Shown: positions 1 through 6,169, counted from the stretch's first letter. The stretch: 21,426 nt of DNA from an uncultured Vampirovibrio sp. (GCA_910577635.1 CAJTNR010000030.1:1-21426), one strand, 5' to 3'. Notes: generated by a model from the sequence alone, not told the origin. Numbers and translations are program-made.

Positions 1-363
1 GATAGAAAATCGATTTGGATGCAAAAGCAAGCCCATAAAGATTTTGATTTCTTCATCGGTCAAAGTGGTTCTAAACTCACCGATTTTGGAATATCTGTAT
101 CGCGCAAGAAGTTTTTCGTGGTCTTCAGAACCGTCAAGCATTGCATTCCAACGATGAAGCGAGCCTCTGGAGACTTTACCCAAAACCTGACGCAAATGCG
201 AATCTGTCGTGTTGTACAATTTGACAAAATCATAATCGGCTTGGATTTTAATATTCGATTTTCGGTGAAACTCAAGCCATTTGTGGACTAAGTCAAGCCG
301 TGCAAGTGCGATTTGCTTTGCTTTTTCGGGGATAAATTTACTTGTCTCAATTTGATTTTCCAT
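1..363 (-). CDS. Mu-type (MuA-like) transposase, N-terminal part, cut by window edge
   Basis: Open frame of 121 codons from an ATG at 363 with no stop before the left edge, so only the N-terminus is present. The start has a good ribosome site (AAGGA about 10 bases upstream). The protein reads like the N-terminal DNA-binding region of Mu/D3112-type transposases: an 'IALARLDLVHKWLEF' helix, 'VKLYN', then 'LGKVSRGSLHRWN' (a winged-helix recognition segment, about residues 61-73), 'RYRYSKIG' and 'LTDEEIKIFMGLLLHPNRFS' (about 101-120), which in this family leads into the DDE integrase core. The core itself lies outside the window. It would bind element ends and cut and join DNA. No Ner- or c-type repressor gene lies directly upstream; the next gene is an MBL hydrolase 84 bases away. 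Family assignment is by recognition of the motif order, not by search. It could be a transposable prophage, a remnant, or a simple Mu-like element. Confidence 0.7.
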   Translation of the reverse strand, partial: MENQIETSKFIPEKAKQIALARLDLVHKWLEFHRKSNIKIQADYDFVKLYNTTDSHLRQVLGKVSRGSLHRWNAMLDGSEDHEKLLARYRYSKIGEFRTTLTDEEIKIFMGLLLHPNRFSI

Positions 364-386
364 TATCTCAAATTCCTTGTAATGCT

Positions 387-396
387 TGTGTACACA
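387..396. repeat. 10-bp perfect palindrome upstream of the transposase start
   Basis: TGTGTACACA is a perfect palindrome lying 24-33 bases upstream of the transposase ATG and 51 bases beyond the end of the MBL gene. It could be an operator controlling the transposase. Mu-family elements end in TG/CA, so it could also mark the outer end of the element, which must lie between 363 and about 448 if the MBL gene is outside it. Neither role is shown by the sequence alone. Confidence 0.3.
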
Positions 397-447
397 TTCA
401 TCACTCGTTTTGAGACAGAAGTCAAGTGTTTATGTTTAAAATATCAT

Positions 448-1221
448 TTAAAACTTCAAAACTTCGTTGTCGTCAGGTACAACAACATTGCTTAATTTGA
501 GGTTTTTTACATCATCTCTTGTAACGGTTAAGTGGCTCACTGTGTCCATGTGGCTTGCAATTATGGTTGAAGATTTTGCATAATCAGAAATTGATTTAAT
601 ATCTTCTATGCCCATAATCAAGCGTTCGCCGTCGCCTATGCAAACAGTTGCGCCGCAAGCATTTATCACAATCACATCAGGGCTGTATTTGTCGATTGTT
701 TCTTTAATTTCATCATACCAAATCGTATCCCCTGCGACATAAAGAGTTTTTTCGTTTTCGGATTTAAAAACAACACCCATAGCGTCATACGGCATTCCTC
801 TGCTTTCGCAAGCGGGTTTCACGGTTTTAATATTTCCGTGCTGACAAGGGGTTTTAAAAAGTTGAATATTATTAAAATCCAATCCGTTTTCTGGAATTAT
901 TCTAATATCATTGAATCCGAAAGATTTAATTACATTAAAATCAAACTCGGATTGAACAAAAAACGGAATGTCTTTATTCAGTGCTTTTGCTGCGAACTCA
1001 TCAAAATGGTCCGGGTGGAAATGGGTTAAAATCACCGCATCGACATCAACAATTTCGTCAATACTTATCGGAAGTTCAACTCTCGGCTGTCTGATTTGAG
1101 GATTAACCCCCACATCAAAGCCTTCCATAAAATCTTTTGGCATAAGCCAAGGGTCGATTAAAAATCTTTTATTGTTATAAGTTACAATTATAGTTGCATT
1201 TCTGATTTGATGAATTTGCAT
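448..1221 (-). CDS. Metallo-beta-lactamase-fold hydrolase (UlaG-like group)
   Basis: Complete 257-residue protein. It carries the MBL metal motif THFHPDHFD (HxHxDH, about residues 86-94), a following histidine in CQHGN, and the GDT aspartate in VAGDTIWYD, then SHMD near the end. The N-terminal MQIHQIRNATI...FLIDPWL matches the zinc-dependent hydrolases related to L-ascorbate-6-phosphate lactonase UlaG. The substrate cannot be told from sequence. There is no signal peptide, so it should act in the cytoplasm. The start is firm: a strong AGGAGG ribosome site and an extended -10 promoter lie directly upstream. By eye the gene uses more G and C (for example 'gccgtcgcc', 'gcgccgcaagc') than the histidine or dnaE genes. 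Together with the adjacent Mu-type transposase this suggests horizontal acquisition, as inference only. Confidence 0.85.
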   Translation of the reverse strand: MQIHQIRNATIIVTYNNKRFLIDPWLMPKDFMEGFDVGVNPQIRQPRVELPISIDEIVDVDAVILTHFHPDHFDEFAAKALNKDIPFFVQSEFDFNVIKSFGFNDIRIIPENGLDFNNIQLFKTPCQHGNIKTVKPACESRGMPYDAMGVVFKSENEKTLYVAGDTIWYDEIKETIDKYSPDVIVINACGATVCIGDGERLIMGIEDIKSISDYAKSSTIIASHMDTVSHLTVTRDDVKNLKLSNVVVPDDNEVLKF

Positions 1222-1238
1222 AAACCCCTCCTAAAACA

Positions 1239-1267
1239 AGTATAACATAAAAATTCACAGATGTCTT
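1239..1267 (-). promoter_or_regulatory. Sigma-70-type promoter of the MBL hydrolase gene
   Basis: On the minus strand there is an extended -10 (TG-T-TATACT, hexamer at 1239-1244), a 17-bp spacer and a -35-like AAGACA (1262-1267). The predicted transcription start is near 1232. The leader would be only about 11 nt and begins at the AGGAGG ribosome site (1225-1232). Confidence 0.55.
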
Positions 1268-1315
1268 AATCTCAAAGACAATTCTCTAAATCTCATTTTA
1301 TGCAACAAATTATTT

Positions 1316-1440
1316 TTGCACTTTGTTGCACTAAATTGCACTCGGGAAGAGGTTGACTTGGTGGGGCTTAGGCCCTGAAACAAGTTCAGGGTGACAGGTT
1401 TACGGTGCAAATTAGTGCAAGAATGGAGACAAAAGTGCAA
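1316..1440. repeat. Palindromic intergenic element: helically phased TTGCAC/GTGCAA array around a CCCTGAA hairpin
   Basis: TTGCAC occurs at 1316, 1326 and 1336, exactly 10 bases apart. Its inverse GTGCAA occurs at 1405, 1415 and 1435, with the 1425 slot degenerate. The inner arms TTGCACTAAATTGCAC (1326-1341) and 1405-1420 are inverted copies matching at 15 of 16 bases. The outer boxes (1316-1325 against 1431-1440) match at 9 of 10 if a 10-bp insertion (1421-1430) is allowed. Between the arms is a 7-bp hairpin, CCCTGAA-ACAAG-TTCAGGG (1373-1391), whose minus-strand reading gives the CHPELVSG-type peptide known as a hallmark of widespread extragenic palindromes. The whole could fold as one long imperfect hairpin. 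It may be a non-autonomous palindromic repeat (MITE- or REP-like) or a multi-site protein-binding array. Confidence 0.6.
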
Positions 1441-1465
1441 TTTTTGACCACCAAATCTCAACATT

Positions 1466-1487
1466 AAAAAACGGCGAAAATCGCCGT
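1466..1487 (-). terminator. Rho-independent terminator (minus strand)
   Basis: Read on the minus strand, ACGGCGA-TTT-TCGCCGT is a perfect 7-bp stem followed by TTTTT. It would end the transcript of the tRNA at 1651-1724, or any read-through from upstream, before the palindromic element and the MBL gene. Confidence 0.75.
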
Positions 1488-1650
1488 CAGTTCTAAATAT
1501 TCTATAATAAACCACCATCCAAAAGTCTCTAATACATTATACCGAGCACTTTAAGGAAAATGTATCATATTTAAGTTTGCCTGCTGTATTCGATTAAATA
1601 ACCAGTTTGTGCATAACAGAGCTGCTTTTCTTTTAAAATATAATAAAAAT

Positions 1651-1724
1651 TAGCTGGGGAGAGACTCGAACTCTCGACCTCACGGGTATGAGCCGTACGC
1701 TCTAGCCAGCTGAGCTACCCAGCC
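1651..1724 (-). tRNA. tRNA with CAT anticodon (elongator Met, or Ile2 read by lysidine)
   Basis: A 74-nt cloverleaf: acceptor GGCTGGG/CCCAGCT, D-stem GCTC/GAGC, anticodon stem TACGG/CCGTG, loop CTCATAC with anticodon CAT, variable AGGTC, T-stem GAGAG/CTCTC with loop TTCGAGT, and discriminator A. The 3' CCA is not encoded. The first acceptor pair is G1.U72 rather than Watson-Crick. The initiator type is unlikely because position 11-24 is C-G, while initiators have a purine-11/pyrimidine-24 pair. Elongator Met and tRNA-Ile(k2CAU) cannot be separated confidently by eye. The flanks hold a downstream terminator at 1466-1487 and an upstream stem-loop repeat at 1841-1896. Confidence 0.95.
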
Positions 1725-1840
1725 AAGGTTTGTAAATTCTATTTAGTTAATTGAACCAAAGTTCTTTTTTATCATCACATAAACAAGTTAGAATTTCAAG
1801 TAAAACTTTAGGGATTTATATATAATTTCATTCAAAATGT

Positions 1841-1896
1841 CCATTAAGAACTTGTTTTGGAATTTTGCAGATTTTAGACCCCAAACAAGTTCATGG
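1841..1896. repeat. Stem-loop repeat sharing the CTTGTTT core with the 1316-1440 element
   Basis: GAACTTGTTTTGG (1848-1860) pairs with CCCCAAACAAGTTC (1879-1892), with 12 of 13 positions paired and an 18-nt loop. Outer CCAT (1841-1844) can pair with ATGG (1893-1896) across a TAA bulge. The right arm contains AAACAAGTTCA, identical to 11 bases of the CCCTGAA hairpin at 1378-1388. The two look like related extragenic palindromes on either side of the tRNA. The stretch 1725-1945 shows no gene. Confidence 0.5.
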
Positions 1897-1945
1897 CGGT
1901 ATCTTTACCTTTTTAGTGGAATTTGCTATATAAATTTCAAACTTT

Positions 1946-1976
1946 AAAAAGGCTTTTTTGTATAAAAAGCCTTTTT
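1946..1976 (-). terminator. Bidirectional intrinsic terminator
   Basis: AAAAAGGCTTTTT (1946-1958) and AAAAAGCCTTTTT (1964-1976) form a perfect 13-bp stem around TGTAT. The T runs on each side let it work in either direction. It lies 13 bases past the stop of the Cys/His-rich gene and probably ends the minus-strand transcript that includes hisC-HAD and hisB. Confidence 0.7.
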
Positions 1977-1989
1977 TAGAAGTTATTGT

Positions 1990-2292
1990 TTAATCATCGT
2001 TTTTATTATCTTTGTCTTCTTTTATCTCTTTTCTTAATTTATCGAATTTTTCAAAATGATGATGTTTTTTAAAACCTTGATATTCAAAGCAGTGTTTGTG
2101 CATATGACAACAAGGGCAATGACAGCTAAAGGGAGCAGGACCCATCATTGGGGGTCTGTGGAGCGCGCAGAATAAACTTAAAGCGCAAAAGACTCCCACA
2201 AAGCTGCCTAGAGCTGTAATTAAAAATTTTTTAAAACCTCTGCTGTTGCAAAAACAATTGCAATGTTCTTTGTTTTCTAATTCTTCGTTCAT
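1990..2292 (-). CDS. Small Cys/His-rich single-pass membrane protein, function unknown
   Basis: 100 residues from the ATG at 2292, chosen over an upstream in-frame TTG (2316) because AAGGAG sits 7 bases before this ATG. The order is: a short N-terminal segment with HCNCFC (about 10-15), one hydrophobic helix (about 22-44), then a Cys/His cluster, SCHCPCCHMHKHC (about 56-68), a HHH run (77-79) and a highly charged C-terminus ending in Lys/Asp repeats. A 'GFKK' motif occurs on both sides of the membrane segment. The spacing of cysteines and histidines suggests metal binding (copper, zinc or a cluster), but no named family is recognised. It follows hisB by 54 bases on the same strand, so it may share that transcript, although a hairpin covers its ribosome site. 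Confidence 0.75.
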   Translation of the reverse strand: MNEELENKEHCNCFCNSRGFKKFLITALGSFVGVFCALSLFCALHRPPMMGPAPFSCHCPCCHMHKHCFEYQGFKKHHHFEKFDKLRKEIKEDKDNKNDD

Positions 2293-2303
2293 AAATTTTC
2301 TCC

Positions 2304-2324
2304 TTAAACTAAACAATAGTTTAA
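2304..2324 (-). promoter_or_regulatory. Inverted repeat overlapping the ribosome site of the Cys/His-rich gene
   Basis: On the minus strand, TTAAACTA-TTGTT-TAGTTTAA forms an 8-bp stem whose last two bases are the first two of the AAGGAG ribosome site (2300-2305). It could be a repressor operator, or an RNA hairpin that tunes translation of the 1990-2292 gene separately from hisB. Confidence 0.4.
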
Positions 2325-2346
2325 TAATTGCATAGTATAAGGAGTT

Positions 2347-2928
2347 CTACAATTGTCCTTTAGTGGAAGGTATTCTGTCATTGACAATTTTTATTGATTC
2401 ATACATGCATTGTGCTGCTGCTTTAAAGCTGGCTTCGATAATATGGTGTGTGTCGAATCCATCTAAAACCTTAATGTGAAGGCAAAAACCAGAGTTCATA
2501 GCTAGTGTATTAAAAAAGTGGTAGAATAATACAGTTTCAAAATCCTGGGTTTTTTCATCCTTTAAATCAGCGCTGAGTTTAAAGTATGGTCTTTGTGATA
2601 TATCCAGTGCGCATAATACAAGAGCATCGTCCATTGGAAGTATTATACTTGAATACCTCTTAATCCCTCTTTTATCTAAAAGCGCTTCATTAATAGCAAG
2701 ACCCATTACAATAGCGCAATCTTCAATTAAATGGTGAAAATTATTATCCAAAGCTTTAGCTTCAAGGTCAATATCAATTGAACTATGAGCACTTAAGCAT
2801 TCAAGCATATGATTAAAAAACTCGCAAGGAGTTTTGATTTTGTAGTTTCCGCTGCCATCGAGGTTAAGTTTTAGTTTAATATCGGTTTCTTTAGTTGTTC
2901 TTGTTTTATTGGATAATCGTTTTATCAT
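2347..2928 (-). CDS. hisB: Imidazoleglycerol-phosphate dehydratase
   Basis: 193 residues from the ATG at 2928, the normal length for the monofunctional enzyme, which converts imidazoleglycerol phosphate to imidazole-acetol phosphate in the cytoplasm. Visible landmarks are TRTTKETDI (about 9-17), FFNHML (37-42), the manganese-binding HHLIED (65-70), ILPMDDAL (96-103), HH-E in THHIIEASFK (160-169) and the C-terminal IPSTKG. HHLIED replaces the usual HHTVED and DTHH replaces the usual NxHH, but the metal histidines and glutamates are kept. A TTG at 2937 (three codons earlier) lies closer to the AAGGG ribosome site and is an alternative start. Either way the start overlaps the end of the hisC-HAD gene by 23-32 bases, so translation is probably coupled. 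Confidence 0.93.
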   Translation of the reverse strand: MIKRLSNKTRTTKETDIKLKLNLDGSGNYKIKTPCEFFNHMLECLSAHSSIDIDLEAKALDNNFHHLIEDCAIVMGLAINEALLDKRGIKRYSSIILPMDDALVLCALDISQRPYFKLSADLKDEKTQDFETVLFYHFFNTLAMNSGFCLHIKVLDGFDTHHIIEASFKAAAQCMYESIKIVNDRIPSTKGQL

Positions 2929-4681
2929 TTGTTTCAATTTCCCTTAAAAAGTCTTTTAATTCTGAGATATTTCCTAAAATATGTTTTGCGCCTAAGTGTT
3001 TGAAGTTATTTTTCATGATATTATAATCAGCACCGGGAGCAATTACTCCTATTGTTTCAATATTAGCTTTGTTTCCTGCTATAATATCATCTACGCTATC
3101 ACCTAAGTATTTAATTGATTTATAAGGACAATGCTCAATGATTTCTAAAACTCCCTGTGGATCTGGTTTTAGAAGGTCTTTAGGCAGGTCGTCTGCTGTT
3201 ATATAATAATAGAAGTATTTATCAATATCGAATTTTTTTAGAGAATACAAGGCTTCTTGTTTTAATCTTCCTGAAAAAATCACAAAATCATATTTTTTAG
3301 ATAATTCAGCTAAAACCTCTTTTGATATTAGCAATTTTTCTTTATTAATTAAAAAATCTTCAATTTTTTTAAGTTTATTGCAAGGTTCATAAAACAAGCT
3401 TTGAAAAACAGTTATAATTTTATCAAGTTCAATGTATATTCCCTGTTCTTCAAGCAAACACTTGGTTGCATCCCAATCACAGTTCATACCGCCTCTGTTT
3501 TTGACTTTTGCAATTTCAACATCGTTTGTTTCAAAACCGCTAAAGTGTTTGAATGTTTCTTTAATAGCAGTATTATATGAATCCCTGACATCAAAAACTA
3601 CACCATCGAGATCAAAAATTAAAAGGTCTTTTTTCTTTAACAATTCAAGGATATACTTAACTCCTCCTTCAGTTGGAACAGTTAATCGCAAACAAGTTGA
3701 AATTGGAGAGTTTTTGGAGAATTTTCTAACTATAACTCCGTTTTTTTTGAGTTTTTCATAATAAAAATCACAATACGACCCAAAGTCGCACAAAACAAAG
3801 TTCCCTTGTGAACTGTAGGGTTTAAAACCGAGTTTTTCAAGACTTTGGGACAAAAATTCCCTGTTTCTTTCGTTCAGCTCTTTTATTTGTTCAAATTTAT
3901 CTTCGTTTCTAAGTGCACAAAGAGCGCATTTAACAGCTGCAATATTGACATTATAAGGGGAAGCTACTTTTTTAAGATTGTTAATTATGCTTCTATCCCC
4001 GACGCAGAAACCAAGTCTTAAGCCTGCCAGTGCAAAGTCTTTAGAAAAAGATTTAAGTACAACAACATTATCAGTTTCTTGAACTAAATCAATATAATCT
4101 TCTAATACAACATCAATAGCAAAATTAATATAAGTGCAGTCAATTATGAATAAAACTTCTTTAAATTCTTCTATTAAACCCCTTAGAACACTCGGGCGCA
4201 CTAATTCCCCTGTTGGATTATTAGGGGTTGCAATATAAACTGCTTTTGTATTTTTTGTAATATTATTTTTTATTTCTTCTTTATTAAAAACAAATTTTTC
4301 CCCATATTCAATTTGTTTTGTTTTTGCTCCTATAATTTTTGCATATAACAAAGGCATTGAAAAGGTCGGGTTATAAGCTAGTAATTCGCTATCTGTATCA
4401 AGATAAGTGTTAAGGGTGATATTAAGAGCTTCATCACAGCCGTTTGTCAGCAAAAACTTGTCTTTAGGGACTTTGTATCTTGAACTTAGCTCGTCTAATA
4501 ATTCTCCATAGCAAGGATAAAGGGAAGTATCAGTTGAATCAATGTTTTTTAAAACATTTAGGATTGTTTGGTTTGTACCGTAAATATTTTCATTGGAATC
4601 CAATTTAAGCCGCCATTGAGGCAGATATTCATCTGTTTGATAACAGGATAAGTCTTTTAGAGTTTTTCTCGGTTCTATCAT
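2906..4681 (-). CDS. hisC: Histidinol-phosphate aminotransferase fused to a HAD-family phosphatase
   Basis: 591 residues in two modules. Residues 1-350 are a fold-type I PLP aminotransferase of HisC type: LDSNENIYG (27-35), TPNNPTG (152-158), D181 for the pyridine nitrogen, catalytic K214 in SFSKDFALAGLRLGF, and LRLTV near the end. The usual DEAY is DCTY here. Residues 351-591 are a subfamily IA HAD hydrolase: motif I DLDGVVFD (357-364), motif II FSGR (S470), motif III K505 in LKPDP, motif IV GDSVDD (527-532). HisC makes histidinol phosphate from imidazole-acetol phosphate. The HAD module is most likely the histidinol-phosphate phosphatase that acts next, because it is fused to HisC and overlaps a HisB that lacks such a domain; this is inference. 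The order hisC-HAD then hisB, with overlap, supports a histidine unit. There is no Shine-Dalgarno; a strong promoter abuts the ATG. Confidence 0.9.
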   Translation of the reverse strand: MIEPRKTLKDLSCYQTDEYLPQWRLKLDSNENIYGTNQTILNVLKNIDSTDTSLYPCYGELLDELSSRYKVPKDKFLLTNGCDEALNITLNTYLDTDSELLAYNPTFSMPLLYAKIIGAKTKQIEYGEKFVFNKEEIKNNITKNTKAVYIATPNNPTGELVRPSVLRGLIEEFKEVLFIIDCTYINFAIDVVLEDYIDLVQETDNVVVLKSFSKDFALAGLRLGFCVGDRSIINNLKKVASPYNVNIAAVKCALCALRNEDKFEQIKELNERNREFLSQSLEKLGFKPYSSQGNFVLCDFGSYCDFYYEKLKKNGVIVRKFSKNSPISTCLRLTVPTEGGVKYILELLKKKDLLIFDLDGVVFDVRDSYNTAIKETFKHFSGFETNDVEIAKVKNRGGMNCDWDATKCLLEEQGIYIELDKIITVFQSLFYEPCNKLKKIEDFLINKEKLLISKEVLAELSKKYDFVIFSGRLKQEALYSLKKFDIDKYFYYYITADDLPKDLLKPDPQGVLEIIEHCPYKSIKYLGDSVDDIIAGNKANIETIGVIAPGADYNIMKNNFKHLGAKHILGNISELKDFLREIETNDKTIIQ

Positions 4682-4688
4682 AGTATAA

Positions 4689-4717
4689 ATTATACTATTA
4701 AAGTTTTTTAGTGTCGA
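4689..4717 (-). promoter_or_regulatory. Consensus promoter placing the hisC transcript start at the ATG
   Basis: On the minus strand: -35 TCGACA (4712-4717, one mismatch to consensus), a 17-bp spacer and a perfect -10 TATAAT (4689-4694). The expected start is 4682 or 4681, and the ATG begins at 4681, so the mRNA would be leaderless or have a 1-nt leader. The -35 overlaps the last codons of the upstream secreted-protein gene. Confidence 0.65.
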
Positions 4718-5511
4718 GCAAAATGGTGTTTTTCTTTTGTTTCAACCCTGACATTAGCAAGTTCTATGTCGTCATAGTCAACATATTCGGTTTGAAACAA
4801 ATTCTGTCCTGTTTTAATTACAAGTTCGTTATCTTCTTTTAATATATGACGGGGTACTAATATTTCAATGTTATCTCCGTTAAGTTCAATTACTCCTATT
4901 CTTTTTCCGTTTACAAAAACTTCAGTCGGGGAGGAATAAACCTTAGCAATTCGATTCTGACCCTGTTCTTTAGCTTTTTTTGTATCTAAGCCTATTATGG
5001 TTCCAATTCTCACTACAATATCCTGGTTTTGAGCTGCTTTTGGGCGTTTGAATTTTTTTGATAGAAAATGACCATTGGCGTTCAATTTGAAATCTGAACT
5101 ATTGGCTGAATTAGAAGAGAACATATTATCTCCTAAGTGAATAACACCCTGTGTTATTTGAAGATCAAAAGGACTTGATTGCTCAATTCCAAGTTTCAAG
5201 GGTCCTTTAATCACCGAGTTATCTACAGTTAAAGAAAAGACTTTGTAGCCTTCTTTTTCAACGAATAAGACTGTTTTATCATTCAAATCAGCGTTTAATT
5301 TAAAAGCCCCGTTTTTATCTGAATAAGTTGTATAATCAATTTCAGGAATTGAAATTTTAGCATTACTTAAGGGTTTGTTGGTTTTTTTATCCACAATTTT
5401 GTTTTGATAATTCATATCATTGTGGTCAACCTTCCCTGAAATTACTTCTGCAAAAGTAAAATTAAGACAGAATATACAATAAATTGATATTAATAAGAAT
5501 ATTTTTTTCAT
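4708..5511 (-). CDS. Secreted protein with carboxypeptidase-regulatory-like domain
   Basis: 267 residues. An N-terminal signal peptide (MKKIFLL...TFA, cleavage near 21/22) indicates export. Residues about 38-108 form a carboxypeptidase-regulatory-like beta-sandwich: a VDKKTNKPLSNAKISI start, a SDKNGAFKL turn and VEKEGYKVFSL, the pattern seen in CarboxypepD_reg and Cna-B-like modules. The C-terminal part (about 160-250) is predicted beta-rich, with EVFVNGKRIGVIELNGDNIE and VPRHILKEDNELVIKTG resembling a second sandwich. There are no catalytic residues. It is likely structural or adhesive, located in the periplasm or at the cell surface. The start is supported by AAGG a few bases upstream and by the signal peptide. 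It lies between hisC and a LysM gene on the same strand; no functional link is evident. Confidence 0.8.
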   Translation of the reverse strand: MKKIFLLISIYCIFCLNFTFAEVISGKVDHNDMNYQNKIVDKKTNKPLSNAKISIPEIDYTTYSDKNGAFKLNADLNDKTVLFVEKEGYKVFSLTVDNSVIKGPLKLGIEQSSPFDLQITQGVIHLGDNMFSSNSANSSDFKLNANGHFLSKKFKRPKAAQNQDIVVRIGTIIGLDTKKAKEQGQNRIAKVYSSPTEVFVNGKRIGVIELNGDNIEILVPRHILKEDNELVIKTGQNLFQTEYVDYDDIELANVRVETKEKHHFARH

Positions 5512-5520
5512 TTTAACCTT

Positions 5521-5560
5521 TTAACCTCATATACAGTTTTAATTTATTTAAAGAGGTTAA
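5521..5560 (-). repeat. Inverted repeat in the leader of the secreted-protein gene
   Basis: TTAACCTC (5521-5528) and GAGGTTAA (5553-5560) are perfect 8-bp inverted copies separated by 24 bases, starting 9 bases upstream of the ATG. The same TTAACC motif also recurs directly before the start. It could be an operator pair or an RNA stem near the ribosome site. Confidence 0.35.
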
Positions 5561-5599
5561 ACAATGTTAGAAAATTTAATATTCTATTATATTAAAGTA

Positions 5600-6169
5600 C
5601 TATCTTTCCTGCTCAACGGGAATTACCAATTCCTGCCCTATGCTTATTGCCTGCGGGTTTGAGATATTATTAATTTTTTGAATTTCTTGTATTTTTGCTT
5701 CATCATATCTTCCATAGAAACGATAAGCAATTCCATTTAAAGTATCACCCTGTTTTACAACATATTTTTCTTGCGTTACTGTAGTTTCGGGTAAATTGTC
5801 TTCAAGAGCGTTTTCTCCAACAATTGCAACATTGGATTTTGACTCTTTTTTAACAACCTGTTTAGGTGACATTGTAGAAATTGAAACAATAAAGGTAATT
5901 AATGACATAAACAGAACACCAGCTATAAAACCGGCTATTAAATAAACAGCAGGACTTCTGTGTGATGAACCTTTAGTAGCACCATGGACTCTTTGAATGC
6001 TTTTTTGAACATTACCCCAGAGAATATCTAATTCATGGGATTTTGCAGTTTTATAATAATGGTTTAGCTGTGCTCTGGTGTTGTGCTTTTTTTCAGTCTG
6101 GCATAGACTTGCCAAAAGCCCCATTTTTTCGCGAGTTAGACTAGACCTGTGTAATGTTGAACCCTTCAT
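5600..6169 (-). CDS. Single-pass membrane protein with C-terminal LysM domain
   Basis: 189 residues: a basic N-terminal region of about 73 residues, one hydrophobic helix (about 74-97), a linker, then one LysM domain (about 135-184: YVVKQGDTLNGIAYRFYG ... INNISNP ... IGQELVIPV). LysM binds N-acetylglucosamine glycans such as peptidoglycan, so the protein probably tethers the membrane to the wall with its N-terminus in the cytoplasm. No enzymatic domain is present. AAGG about 8 bases before the ATG supports the start. It precedes the secreted beta-sandwich gene by 88 bases on the same strand, and both encode envelope proteins. An exact role (division, spore-like or general envelope) cannot be assigned. 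Confidence 0.85.
   Translation of the reverse strand: MKGSTLHRSSLTREKMGLLASLCQTEKKHNTRAQLNHYYKTAKSHELDILWGNVQKSIQRVHGATKGSSHRSPAVYLIAGFIAGVLFMSLITFIVSISTMSPKQVVKKESKSNVAIVGENALEDNLPETTVTQEKYVVKQGDTLNGIAYRFYGRYDEAKIQEIQKINNISNPQAISIGQELVIPVEQER

Noticed and set aside
19..495. Plus-strand open frames at 19-291 and 313-495 and a minus frame at 60-275
   Set aside because: They overlap the Mu-type transposase or the end of the MBL gene in other frames and show no family motifs.
1255..1518. An 87-codon minus-strand open frame
   Set aside because: It spans the palindromic element and the terminator at 1466-1487, contains the NLFQGL/CHPELVSG-type translation typical of extragenic repeats, and has no ribosome site.
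1651..1724. Initiator tRNA-fMet
   Set aside because: The D-stem pair 11-24 is C-G and the acceptor begins G1.U72 rather than the C1/A72 mismatch common in initiators.
3432..3761. Plus-strand 109-codon frame inside hisC-HAD
   Set aside because: It is antisense to the clear HAD and aminotransferase motifs and has no support of its own.
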